Source of the DNA: Atopsyche davidsoni
Taxonomy: Eukaryota; Arthropoda; Insecta; Trichoptera; Hydrobiosidae
Length of the DNA: 64,000 nt
Reading direction: 5' to 3'
NCBI GenBank assembly: GCA_022113835.1
Contig: JAILWY010000021.1
Location: 12,586,001 to 12,650,000 of the forward strand
Shown here: in pieces, positions 1-14,100 of the stretch
Numbering within the stretch: the first letter of the stretch is position 1
Layout of the letters: every line of letters begins with the position of its first letter
Translations under genes and position numbers: made by a program
The notes under the pieces: model-generated
Databases searched by the model: none
What the model was told of the DNA's origin: nothing
Seen by the model: only the letters and a program-made list of their open reading frames with translations

Positions 1-3000
1 GCTCGCGCTCACCCAACAACAGGGAACGCTCACTGCAGCGTTCGGTGGTTAATTGCATGCTAGTTACTCACTACACTTCTAATGTAAAAGTAAAAGGCCA
101 CTCAATTTTTTTTCCTGGTATTGTATATATCATAATAAATACATAATTTAATTCAATGACGACTCCAGAAGTCAATGTCTTTTGCGTGATGTGCGGAAAT
201 GGATTATTTTTATTAATTAATACAAAGAGACTTCCTATACATCTACACCATTTTTTAGATTATTCAAAGCATATGTGAGGCAACAATTGCGTTTGTATGT
301 AATTTTCCAGAAAAAAATTATTTATATTCCGATTTAATATATGTCCTTGAAGATTTTTTTTAATGTCTTTATCTATGAATGAACGTGTACTATCCATACT
401 CGTTATTTTATTTGTTTTCTTTACCTCTAGCAACTGATTCATCTTCTAAGATCTTTCACATGCGAGGTCCTAGACTACAGTTTATTTTCTATAAATGATA
501 ATGGAAAAGTACAACTGACATGTTCCATAAAAATCTTTGATTAGTATATTCTGCGTAATTTCTCCGTTCAAATTCTATGACTTTAAAAATATACTCCTAC
601 TCGTAAAGTACCGGTGTTTTTTCGGATCTTTTTATTTGACAATAAAACCAATTTATGACTACAAAGTCTCATTGGCAAGTAAAAAGTCAACATCGCCACA
701 AAGGATTATTCCTATCTAGTCGCGAGGAAAGATCGTAAATTTTGAAAAAACAAGCCTTTGACGGCCGCAATGAAAAGACGACACGGCATTAAAGATTCAT
801 GGCGAAAGTGAGAATTGTTATTTTATATTTCATAGCCTTTATAACTTTACTTTGCTGCTGAAGCGAGACAAAGCAAGACTTTGGAGGAAATCGAATTAAA
901 ACTCAGTCTAGCTTTCATTTTCACAATGCAAATAAAAGTGTGCCCTGCACGGCCCTCTCGCAACTGTTCAGTAACACGCGTGGGTAAATTGATTTCAGTA
1001 AACTTTGCAAAAATTGGCAATAATTTTTTTATTTCTTTTAACATTAAAAGCACCATTTGTTGCAAAAGTATGTTTAAGGCATAGTATGATACTAATTACA
1101 TAGTGAATCAAGATTGAAAATAAGTTCTTGTACCGGATGGACATGGACTCTTATTGTGGTGCATAATAGTTTACTATTATGTACCACATAAATGTCATTT
1201 TTCCATTCATATTAAAAAAAATTAAATTTAAAATAAATATGATTTTAATTTGATCCATAAGCATTCTTTAGCATTAAAAAATTTAATGTAAAAAGAGTTG
1301 CTCAAATAGTTACAGTGGAACCGGAATTTCACAAGCAGCCAACAACATAAAGATGTTTGTGAGACAGCGAGAGGACAATGAGTTATTGTCCTTCCGAGAG
1401 CTGTCAGAGAGGCCACACGAGCTAATCTTCCGTTAAAACACGGAAATTCTCACAGCTTCACAAAATTTCTCTGCGTAAAATAACCTATCAACTCTCATTT
1501 TTAAGATAAAGTTGGTAAACTTCAGATATTTATAATATCAATAAATCTCAATACGTACACAATGTGGTCTCTCTTGAATAAAGCCACATAAAGTTTTACT
1601 TCATTTGATAAATAAAATGAATAAAAACATTATAAAGTCCACACGGGTTTTTCATCTCAAAAAAAAGACAGATGATGCTATTCATATCACACATTCATTT
1701 TCCAAAGTATCCCTTCAGAAGCTTTATTCCGAGAATAAGCAACCGAAACTACCACATGTGGTGCTTTCACATTTAACGCTGATGTTGACAACCAATTTCA
1801 GTAATGTAACTCTCAGGGGTCGTGAGCTAACTTCCACTTGCAAATATTAGAGGTCTGACAGTAGGAAAATCTCTTCAATAACAGGAAGAAAGACACAAAA
1901 TTTAATAAACTTAAAAAATATTATAATATAAAGTAACCACGATATTTAGCTAAATGAACGTTTTTGTGTAATTGTGGTCTGTTACCTTAGTTACCTTTAA
2001 AAATAATTACTTACTTAATTACTTATTAAAAATACTCGTAATTATTAAAAAATATCAAATAATAGTGGAGTCGCAGTTATAAAAAATCATTACAAAAACA
2101 TTTAAGATCGTCTTAAAACCATTTTTACAATCAGGGATAATTTCAATCGTACATCTTTATGTTGCCTAAAAAAAAGATTATTGAACAATATTACAATATT
2201 TTTGAGTACAATACTTGAGTGATTTTCCACATGTTCGTTTTTATTTGTGACCGGTTTCGCCAATCTTTCACGTTGGCATTATCAAACAGAGTGAGATTTT
2301 ATATAATAATAAGCAATTAGGTAAACAATTGTTAGAGGGAGAGGTTGTTGAAAAGAGAGAGAGAGAGTGATTGTCAGGTGGTAAGGGCTAATGTAATTTT
2401 AATGTACCTGACAAATGGAGGACTCTATACAATTGCAAATTTTTGGGAACAAATGTTTTTATATTCATTTACTCACTCAAGTACTTTACTCAAAAATAAT
2501 AAAATGGAATTCCACCAAGTACTCTCTGTCAAAAATATTGAATATTACAATAGTTGACAGAAAGGTCTTGAGGTTTATGACCTCATATAAAATACATTTT
2601 AAACTACAGTAAAATCGCCAGTTCGCGGGTCGTAACATTCTATGTTTCATTTTCACATTTTATTTGACAAGCCAACCTCTGCGGTTAGATCCTCTTTGGC
2701 GACAAAGCAACTCGCCGCGCTTTATGTTTGCCAACTCTCGTGAAATCCCACTTTGTATTGAATGCAAGCAGACTCGAGGTCCGGTACTTTCGGGTAACAG
2801 CCGCTTTTAAAATGGATAACTTTGTCTTACTACTTCCTCGACTCTTCGTTAAAAGTGTTTTAAGATATCAAACTTATTTAAATAATACTATGCCAATGTT
2901 GTTCGAAAGATAACTGCTACCAATTATAATAATAAACAGTTTTCTTATCAGATACATATATCTGTGATAAGTGATAATTGTACATGTACATTCTAACTAA

Positions 3001-5083
3001 CATAATCCTGTTTCAAAGAGTGTTTTTTTTATCTATTAGTTTGCATATAGTGCATAATTTTTAATATTTATTTTGTAGTTCTTTGTTATGAAACAAACAA
3101 AACCATTTAACAGTGAGAGCTTTTTTGTTCTGTTTTTACGATGCCTTAATATGGTGATAGAGTTTAAGGTTTAAGTGGACAATTTAATGAATTTTCTAAT
3201 ACATTCAAACTTTATTATTTTTTAAATAAAATAAATAACCTTTTTTCATAAAAGATTACTCTTCCATTTAATTTAAGCTTAACATTGAAAAATATAAGAA
3301 CACAACGAAAAAAATATTGTATGAAAATTGATCATAAAATAGTTCAGATTTTTTTAAATACAAAAACATATGTCAGGCGAAGCATTAAATAAAACAATTT
3401 TTACGACGAAATATGTTGCATAGCACACGTTTCAGTGCTGTTATATCGTTATGGATGGGATTAAATCAATCTACTTACTGGAGAGACCTTTCCCCCGACC
3501 CGCGCACTCATCGGTCAACCCGAATAAACAAGCGCAAGCTACACTTATCCGATTTGGTTGGTATTTGTAGATAAACATCTATTTTAAGAAAAATTGAAAA
3601 TGAGAATATCACAACAATATTACTCAGACCACTGAAAAAAGGGAAGGAAAGCAAACTACAGAAACATTCAAAGACAATCGTAGCCCCATGTCTGGATATT
3701 TTTTTATCATTGGCGTATATAAATATTTATGTTTTATATTATAGTTTGTTTTATGTTTGTTATTTTATGAACAATATAAAAAATGTATTTAAAAAAAAAT
3801 ACTCTCAGAAATAGTAAAATTTTCATATTTTAATTATTCGTAATTTCATACATTTATTGAGTCAAAATAAGATGCCATCAATTTTCATCTCATAAAACTG
3901 GAAAAATTCTTCAATTTTCAGTATCCTGGTACACGCATGTAACAAAGAAATGCATTGAATTATATAAAAAAAAACGTTGTAACTTTTGATTCGGTTGTTT
4001 TCCTAATAAAAAGTTAATTTAGAGCACAGGGCTGTTTGATGGTCGCTGAATCTGCTTTTCTATTTTTATCTCTTTTTATGAACCTCGTTATGTCCAATTT
4101 GTTTTAATTATGACATGCAAACATTCATAGCACGTATAAAACCAACATAAAAATAACATTATCACTTATCTCCTAGGTTTCTATCTCATACTCTATATAT
4201 TTATCTAACAATTCTGATATCAAATTATATTTAAAGACTACATTAAATTATATCAAAAAAATATTATTGCATTATAGTTATTTTATAAAATTCAAAAACG
4301 CAAATAAATAGATATTTTTTTGATAAATCACTTTTCTCAATTTTGATATATATTTTGACTTATGATATTACAGTAAAAAGATTTATGGTCATAAAATTTT
4401 AGAAAATTTTTTAAAAAATTGCTACATTCAAAGCATTTTTTCCTGTCATTTTAGTACTGTAACACAATATCAAATTATATTTAATCTGTAAGTATAATAT
4501 TAAATACCATATTAAATTATATCTGTAAGTATTATAATATAATTTTAAAATAAATATTAAATATCAAAAGTAGAAGTTTTTTAATAACTTTAGACTTGGA
4601 ATACGACCCCTTTAAATTCAAAAAAATATTTATACATATGCACGGCACATAGCGTTTTTATCTTTATTATTTTTCGGAATTTTTTTTTTATAATAGCTCG
4701 TAATTATAAGTAAGACATAGTAAGTAAAAATGTAATATTTTAATTTAAGTAACTGTACTTTTATTTGATTTGTCGGGTTTTAAAATGACCATAATTTCAC
4801 ATCATAAATATTGTTACTTAATGACTTAATATAGTACACTCGTTTATATTTATAAAGTACACATATTATAGCATTATACATCTGGAAATTTTTAAATATT
4901 TTAGCAAACATTAATAATATTACATTCACATAAGCAAAATAAACACACATCACATATATCGAATATCAAAACAGTACCAACCTCAAACCAGAACTGAATA
5001 AGTAAGACAAAATTTCCATTCGATGAAATAAAAAAGGATGTGTAATTTCAGTAATGATCATATTCTACTTTGCTTCTTCCCAG
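1..5083 (+). other. Upstream intron or 5' flank of the receptor gene
   Basis: AT-rich DNA with no recognisable exon. It holds one interrupted foldback element (2190-2547) and many poly-A/T runs. Short open frames here (up to 81 codons) have no recognisable motif. The missing TM1-TM2 exons were sought and not found. Confidence 0.6.
2190..2547. repeat. Foldback element copy, arms separated
   Basis: The left arm (2190-2291) has ACTTGAGTGATTTTCCACAT, then CCGGTTTCGCCAA and TATCAAACAGAGT. The inverted right arm (about 2470-2547) has ACTCAAGTACTTTACTCAAA and GGAATTCCACCAAGTACTCT. About 180 unrelated bases separate them. Confidence 0.8.
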
Positions 5084-5185
5084 CGACTGGGTGTTTGGCA
5101 TCCGATACTGCAAGCTCAGCAACTTCATTGCCAACGTGACCGTGGCAGCCAGCGTCTTCACGCTCACGGGGATATCCTTCGACAG
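5084..5185 (+). CDS. TkR86C: TkR-like exon: ECL1 end, TM3 and DRY
   Basis: The acceptor is cttcccag at 5076-5083 and the donor is AG|GTTAGT. The exon starts with one base completing a codon and ends with two bases of the Arg codon of DRY. It encodes [14 protein letters not shown] and then the TM3 helix ending in ISFDR. The cysteine is the usual partner of the ECL2 disulfide. It is GC-richer than the flanking intron, as expected for conserved coding sequence. Confidence 0.9.
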
Positions 5186-8100
5186 GTTAGTATTCCAAAC
5201 AGTTTCTGCATAATATGAGTATCACTACTATTTTGGCTTTTAAACCAAATCCTGTCGCTCATGAATATCACTTTTTCCTGTCCCGCCACAAAAGCGAAAG
5301 ACAAAAAAAAATGAATACCACAGCATTCATTTTAACTATAATCTTCACAAATATAACATAGCATTTTGATATTGATTCAGTCCTTAACGAATATTAGTAA
5401 TTAATTCAGTAATTAAATATGCTAAAATGTAATAGCAAGCCATTGCTACTTTTTCCACTTAATCCGACGTGCTTGCTATGGAGAATAATTTCTTCAAAAC
5501 AATTTTTAATTTCTATAAAGATTATTTACTTTTGAGCGCGGGTTTGACAAGTTTGCAGCTAATCTTGGTCAAGTTTTAAGTTATATTTAGAATTGAAATA
5601 AAAAGACTATGGAAACACTACTTAAAACGGATTTAAAAACACTGAATCTATATGAGAATTAGCAATGCTCCAATTGAAAATCTTCGATTGTTCTTGCGTT
5701 AAACTACTCGCATCTCAAATCCTATTTTCTAATTATCTATAAATCTATATTTAATAACAGACCAGCGTAATGTTTTTGTTTCTGTAGTTAACCGCCAAAG
5801 TTGCAGTGGAATGTGAATGTTTGCTCTGCAGTCATTTTATTAAAAAAAAATTTTTTAAATAAAATCAAGTTTACTTAAAAAAAATTTATTGGAAACTTTT
5901 TCATTCCTAAAAATAGTCCTTAATAAATGTTAACACATAACAAAGATATTTTTATCTATTTTATGTAATATATTTAATTATATAGGTTATACATATAAAA
6001 CATTTAATAGAATTATAGTCACTGTATTACAATTTTTTGTTGTTGTGAAAATTGCACATTCACTCATATTAAAACCTAAGTTCTAATGTTCAAACATAAA
6101 TATATGTATGTCTACTTATTCAATTGTATGATATAATATACTTCATATAAGAGTGAAAGATGTCCAAACCTCTATCACATCAAAAGTAAAAATTTTTGAA
6201 ATGTATAAAATATTATTAATTCGAATTAATTAAATAATTTTAAATTGGGTTTTTTAAAATAAATTTGAATAGTGTATTTAAAGAAAAATTGCTTGCAATG
6301 CGGTTGTTTTAAACTGATATTTTTCCTCTTTGCAATCGAAGATATCTTAACAACAGCTTAATTATATATTACAATTTTAAAATAAAATAAATAAATAATC
6401 AATTTGTAAAAATATACTTTTATTGAACTCTTTTTTTTTGAGTATTCTTTTCATTCTAATTATCAAAAAAAAAATATTTAAAAGTACTTTCCCCTTATTT
6501 TGATTTAGAATTATCTCTTTTGATCAAATTTGATTGGTTCTTCAAATGCGCTCAAGATAGATTTGCTAAACACTTATTTGAATGTCGACATTTTAATAAA
6601 TTATTCATAAGTATTAATAAAAAAATACAAACTCCATATTGACTTTTAATTTATGCTAAGATATTCAAAAGAAACCAAAAATGTGGGCGAGAAATTATTA
6701 AAAAAAGTCACATTAATTTAGAAAAGCATATTTTTTTTAAATTATGATTTTTATGCAAAAATGTATAAATCCAAATTAAGGGTATAAAATTTTCCCTCCT
6801 TGGGGTAATAAATATTTATTACACAATCAACTTTTAAAACCCATGGTAATTTCTTAAAATTGTCCTAAAATATTAAATTTTGATTCGACAGTTTTCATTT
6901 GCTGTCGGCTTATTTTTTTAGAAAATTGCCAATAGTAATAGCTTTTGATAGAATCTCTTAAACTGAGGAAAACTCGCTACTTAAATTTCTGCATTAAAAT
7001 AATATTTAATATTAATTGGTATAATATCTTTTCTAAAAATTTTATATTTTGCTAAAATATTCTCTCCCTCCAACTCTTGATTGCAAATGAATATTTTTAA
7101 AAATAGATAATTTAGTACTTCTCTTTTTGGGAAATATTATACTATTTAAGAATCTACTATAATAATAGCCATTGTGTGTGGGTATGTATGTTTCATTTTT
7201 TAGCTCTCTATAGAATACCTTAAAAGATACATCGCTGAATTTTTGCACGTAAGTTTAGTAAATTTTTCCGCAGCTATGTGCCGAATTTCAAGACGATAGG
7301 ATAATATTTTCACTCATAAACTATAAAATATGCTTTAGCGAGTTTCAATATGTACGAATTATATGATTCTCGATGAACGATGCAATGGTGTTTGAACATA
7401 ATAAGATGAATAATTGCTTTCATTTTGTACCATCAGTTGGATGAAGTTCTGTGATATACTTGGCCTTGAACTTTGAAGCAGAGTGGCCCACTGTTAATTT
7501 AGCTCCCATTGATGCAGAAGATATACTGTTATTGTATGATCTTATTTTTCTCTTGAAATTTCCATTATAAATATCCTTTAAATATACTGGGGAAATAGGC
7601 CTTGCTGGTAGTTTCACATTACTTTTGTGACAGTAATCGTTGAACTTTCCATCTGATGGGTTTTCTGCTTGATAATGTAAAGCATTGCAGAATCGACAGG
7701 TCACACTAATTAATCCGAAGACAAACGCAGCGTTCGCTGTGCATCAGTTTTTTTTTGTCTTGAGGTCGATGCGCGTACTCGAATTTTAAGAAGACGCTGC
7801 TCACGTTTTCCTTCCTACTCATTGCTTGACATTTATGTCACATTTCGTGTCAAACAACGCATCACTTTTCACTGCACTGTTCTTTATTTGATGCAGTCTT
7901 TATCATGTTCAATTGTGAAATTCTTGTTGAATTACGTTTTCTGTGCGTAGACGGTGTTATTTTGAGTTATTAAGGGTCTAGGTCCCATAATAGAGTTTTT
8001 TTTTTATCATTTTCTAGTCCGTTTTGCGAAAAATCGACAGCACCAATCAATAAGATTTAAATGTAAAAAGTTTGGTACATTCCTTCTTCTGAACACAATA

Positions 8101-11100
8101 TATTTTTATTTCTTATAAATATACTATTAATATGATAAATATGTGTTTTTCCGATTAAAATGTAGGAATTTGGAGATTCGTCTGGTACATTTTCCAAGAA
8201 TCCTAAACATTTAAAAGTCTTTTTTTCAATTGGAATTAAAAGATTAAATATAAACCATGTGCGTCTTATTAATTTTAAAATTAAAAAAAAAATCTTTAAC
8301 AAACTTTGGTTTTGAAAAGTCGTCATTTTAACCAATTTTTCAACATATTTAAGATTTTATTTTACCCTAAAAATGGACGTTAATTAAATAATAAAAATTA
8401 GATAAATTTTATTTTTTAGTTTTTTCAATACTGTGTAAAAATATCAACTTTCGATATAGCAAAATAAAGTGACAATTAAATTAATTAAATGACACGATTT
8501 CGCCAGGTAATGGACTGCCCTCTGGTGTGCCAACCAGACACCAGAGACAGCCCAATCGTGTCATTTTTTAAAATAATATGGCGCACATGGTTTATATTTA
8601 ATCTTTTAATTTCAATTTAAAAAAAAACTTTTAAATGTTTAGGACTCTTGTAAAATGGCCCAGATGAATCTCCAAATTCCTACAATTCAATCGGTAAAAA
8701 AAAATTATCTTAATCATTTCGATATAAAAAAATAAAGTGACAATTAAATTAATTAAATGACACAATTTCGCCAGGTAATGCACTGACTGTGGTGTCCGGT
8801 TGGACACCAGAGGCAATTAAATGGCTGGGAGCAACTGCCTTAATGATGTGGTTCATCATTTCTAATGCAATTTCGATAAAAAAAATAGAGATGGGACTTG
8901 TGTAAAACTGACGAACTGGAAATTTATTTTTTTGTAAAAGTTCTAAATTTGAAAATCTCGCGGTGAACAACAGAATCATATAATTCGTACATATTGAAAC
9001 TCGCTAAAGCATATTTTATAGTTTATGAATGAAAATATTATCCTATCGTCTTGAAATTCGGCACATAGCTGCGGAAAAATTTACTTAACTTACGTGGAAA
9101 AATTCAGCGATGTATCTTTTAAGGTATTCTATAGAGAGCTAAAAAATGAAACATACATACCCACACACAGTGGCTATTATATATATTAGATATAACATTA
9201 AAACAAAAAAAATCAAAATAAATAAGTCTTTTGATGAGGCAATAATTTTTTTTTATTATTATTTTATATACTACGGCTTGTAATTTTTACCTCCTTATAA
9301 AATATTTTCGTAGGATCAAACTCTTTTAGAAAAATATACTCGATGTATTCGGAGTAATTTAACGACCAAAGTGACGATTTTTCGAATCAAACAAATCAAA
9401 CGAAGACTATCAAACAAAGTGACGATTTTTCAAACACATACGGGGAGGACCCTTCCGAGGGAATTCTCCAAATACAGAATGCAAAGCTTACAATTTCAAT
9501 AATGCTGAAAACATATCATGGAAAAATGTAAATTGAGATATCTTTCGTTTGTTTATATTTTAATGAAAAAGCTTTGATTTCTCATATTAAGTTCAGTTTG
9601 GGTTTTTAAAATATTAAAATCTTTTTAAGAAAGTCGAAATGCGATAACTTTCCTTCGTAAATTGATGTCCCTTTGAAGAAGGAGAGCGTCAGGTGCGGTT
9701 ATCTCTCGAGAACGAAAACGATACCCTTGATAGGGTTTTTTTGACTGATACCGGCTGAAGATTATTAATTTATCGTTTGTTTTATTTTGTTCCCGAACCG
9801 AGAATGTGGGATGAAGGATTCATTCTTATTTTTTATTTCATTATTCTTCACAATCTGGCGTTTGTCGCGCAGCTCTCATGATCCAACCACGAAATATCAT
9901 CTTGTCAAATGAATATACGAGTATAATTAATGTATTCAATATTTTTGACAAAATTACTTGGTGCAATATCATTTAAATATTTTTAAAAAAATACTTTTAT
10001 GATTTTTCCACGTGTTTAATTTTATTGATGACCGGTTTCGCCAACTTTTGACGTTGGAATTATCAAAAAAAATAAACTTCGTTTGATAATGCCAACGTGA
10101 AAGGTTGGCGAAACCGGTGACCAATAAAATTGAACATGTGGAAAAATCGCAAAAGTATATTATTTAAAATATTAAAAAATATATATATAAACTTCATTGT
10201 AAATTTAATAACTTCCCACTCACTTGAGCGCTTATAATAGGACCAAAATCGTAATTAGTTAAATGTTTCCTTTTACTAAAAAAATCCAGCAAGCTATGAT
10301 GTAACTTCGTACCGTATCTTTATTTGCCATCCCCAACTTTTTTGGATTATATTATGAAATGATTAAGACTGTTTTCATCCTTGTTCAAGATCTCTACTAC
10401 ATGTTTCTTCCTTTGAAGTTTACTCTGTGGTTTTAGATTACATGCTTGGATTATTTATGAATGTGTACCTTCCACTCCTGGAGAACAAATTAAAATATTG
10501 CATTTAGTAATTTTTGCAAGAAAAATACAAATATGCATTCATAATAAAATAGGTATTTATATATTATCTATCAATGTTAAACACGAATCACCTAGAATAA
10601 GGTCGAAATATTTTTTTTATTTCCCCAAATTCGCAGAAAAAAAAATATAGCACGCAATAAAAATTACTAAAATTTAACAATTTTAAAGCTCTGTGTTGGG
10701 TCGTTAACATTTTAATTACTGTTATTGTTTTCAGTGTCAAAACTTAGTAATTTTGACATTATAAGGCAAGTTAACGAGTGAGAATCTAATCAAATATATA
10801 ATTAATTCTCGAATAAAATATTGAATTTAAAGCGACAAAATCAACTCATCACCGACCTTTAATTTCATATAATTTATTAGAGTTCATACTTTTTACTCCA
10901 AGCACACTTCGTTGCCTGGTATAATACAGAACTTAATCAATAATAACGTATGTTTTCATCTTTAATGCAATATTGACGTGTACACTGAATGTACACGTTA
11001 TTTTCTTTTGAATTAAATATGCTAAAATTTATTTAAATTTTTTAGAAATTGAATAGTTTGTTTAACTTGAGTTGTCAGCGAGTTAATTACTTGAAATACA

Positions 11101-14100
11101 TGTGGACTAACATATATTAATTATGGATTGTTTTGAATTGTAATTTCAATATGTGTATCAAACACTCTGTTTGATAATGCCAACGTAAAAGGTTGGCGAA
11201 ACCGGTCACCAATAAAAATCTATATTTGGAAAAATCACTCAAATATTTTACTTATTATTTAAAATATTAAAATGGAATTCCACCAAGTACTCTATGTCAA
11301 AAGTATTGAATTTTTTGTAATTGTAATTTTTTTTTTGTTTAAAAGATACAATTTATTTATGATTAATTTTTATTTTTAGAATGATTCCCGCAATTACATA
11401 AAATATTTATTTATTTATTTCAGTAAATAATTTTTTGAATTTATTAAACAATAAGTTGTTGTAGTTGACACTGCTTCATTGTCAATAACAATATAGAAGG
11501 ATTAGTTTTTGTGTTAAAAATCAAAATTAAACAAAAAAACTATATGTGTTTATTTCTGTCTGATTCGGCAAATGGATTAGTCAAATGGTTTCAAATTTGA
11601 TTGGGACCAAAACGGACGCCATTGAACAGATGTAATTTTTCGTATGTAATTTTTTTTTTAATTTGATTTTTGTAAAGGCAATATCCAAGTTACACATTGA
11701 TAAAATAAAATTTAAGCTTCGTTGAAAAATGAGTGTGTAACTGTTATTTCAAATCATCCATACCTCCCTGCCTAACCCTGTGCTATCATTTGAACTGTCA
11801 ATATACACTATTAACCTAAAATATTTACAGTATACATATTGTAACGCGCCGGGTCTCAATAATTAAAACATGATTTATTTGCACTATTTATATTTAACCT
11901 ATATCATACAGAGTCTTCACAATGATTTATATTAACAACATATTTACGAGTATATCAACGACACCCGAGAACTGTCTCGCGCTCACGGCTCCCGAGAACT
12001 GTCTATCGAGCACTACTCCCGAGGACTCTCTACCGAGCACTACTCCCGAGGACTCTCTTCCGAGCACTACTCCCGAGGACTCTCTTCCGAGCACTACTCC
12101 CGAGGACTCTCTATCGAGCACTACTCCCGAGGACTCTCTTCCGAGCACTACTCCCGAAGACTCTCTACCGAGCACTACTCCCGAGGACTCTCTTCCGAGC
12201 ACTACTCCCGAGGACTCTCTATCGAGCACTACTCCCGAGGACTCTCTGTCAAGCACTGCCCGCCGGTGGTCTTGTCGCTCGTTCTCCAAGACCGCGTATT
12301 GTCGCCCCTAATCGACGGTCGCTCGATCATTCCAGATGTTTCTGGACTATGGACTAGAAGTAGACTCTGGAGTAGAATCGCTTCGATCGATTCTATCGCT
12401 AGCACGTTACAATATGATCTAACATTCTAAAATGAAAGTGTTTCATTTTCAATCTTCTATAAACACGTTTTTGATATCAATCATCGTGAGGCCAAGCATG
12501 AAGTTGTTTGATTCTTAAAATATATCTTAAGAGATGAATTAGGCATTAGCTTTTTTTACGAATTCTTTACACATGAGAATATCACACAGCTATTGACTTC
12601 AAATCCTCAGAAATCATAATTAATGCAAACCAAAATTATAGGCTATATTTTTAGAAGTATTTTTAGTATCACAAATCTATTTTGAAAATTATTGCTGAAT
12701 TATTTTTTAAACTGAGATCACTTAAAACATATTTTATAAAATCATACGAATATCTTCAAGTAATATTTTTACACTTTATAAGTGGTGATTTCAAATAAGT
12801 ACAATATGTTTTTTTCGATTTGAAAATGATGAGTTTCTGAAACGACTTAATAGAATGCATCCTGTTTAGTTCGTGGCGTCGATCCTAGCATCCAAACCCT
12901 ACCTCATTTTTTTGCTCGCTTTTCGTTTAATATCATGAAATATAACTTGGTATATTTCAATTGGGTGCTCTAAAAAACCTGTAAAAGAGGGATCTAGATA
13001 CTTCACCCAAAATAAAAAAATATATATTTTACCTCATTTCAGATTACTAATAAAATACAGTTTGGACGCTTTTTATTATATTTTCAGTAAAATGTGTTGA
13101 TCAGTTTTTTTTTTGTTAATTGCAACAAAAAACCTTTCACGCCCATACCCGATAATTGAAAATAGCCGCATTTCAAACATATTAGCGAAGGGTTTGTATG
13201 AAAAAGAAGGGCGTTAGGGTCGACCTGCTCTTTACCTGAAGAGAATGTCTGAAAAATAGATACCCAATCAGGCCGTGTGCGGGCCAAAATAATATATGAG
13301 CTGTTATGTTGAAGTGTCTGCCTGCAGGCTCCCTCTGCTAGCTGACCTACTTCAACCACCTTGTCGGCTCTGCGAACACACTACACATTTAACATTTAAA
13401 CAAATATAATCTAAAAAGGTTATCCTGTTTGAGATTGATCGGTTTCCCACATTTTATTATTAACAAAATTGATTTTGCTCTAGTTAAATTTACTCCTTCG
13501 GTGTATCGTGTTACACCACAAGAAGCGATATTTTCCTTCCGTATATATTTTGGGATAATATCAACTTCACTGAAACTATGACGCGAAATGTATGTTGAAA
13601 ATTAATATTACTTTTTTTTGTTTGTAACTTCAATTTTGCTAATTTCTCTTTTTTTAAGTTTCTCTGCAATAAACGTTTCTAATATTGTTGGTCAAGAAAC
13701 AAATATTCCGTATTTGGAGAAAAGGAAATGTGATAAAAATAAAATAAAAACCTCATATTGAAAATAAGAGAATTAAAGTTATAAAGAAATTTAATGTTTT
13801 GTAGTTAAAAGTTTTTTCAGAAAGTATCCATCAGGCGTTTTTTTTTACATTTACAACAATTTTATATTTTGAGCTGTGAAGTCATTTGTTTAATAATAAA
13901 TGTCTATCTTATGAAATGAATTTCAATATTAATAACGAAAAAGAATCGAATCTTAACATTAATAAATTTAAATATTATTTGCGTACGTTTCCAACAATTG
14001 TTTCCTGTAAATATGCAATATTGCATATCGAAAATATGTTTATGTACTAAAAAAATACAAAATGAAATGATGATGCTTTTAATAATAAGACCGTCAAATT

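Noticed and set aside
1..5083. TM1-TM2 exons of the receptor
   Set aside because: Searched for hydrophobic GPCR-like blocks and N-x-x-V / L-A-x-A-D motifs in all frames; none recognised.
11922..12311. 129-codon repetitive frame and its 120-codon antisense partner
   Set aside because: Both arise from a 27-bp minisatellite in a solo LTR; there is no signal peptide, splice context or non-repetitive domain.
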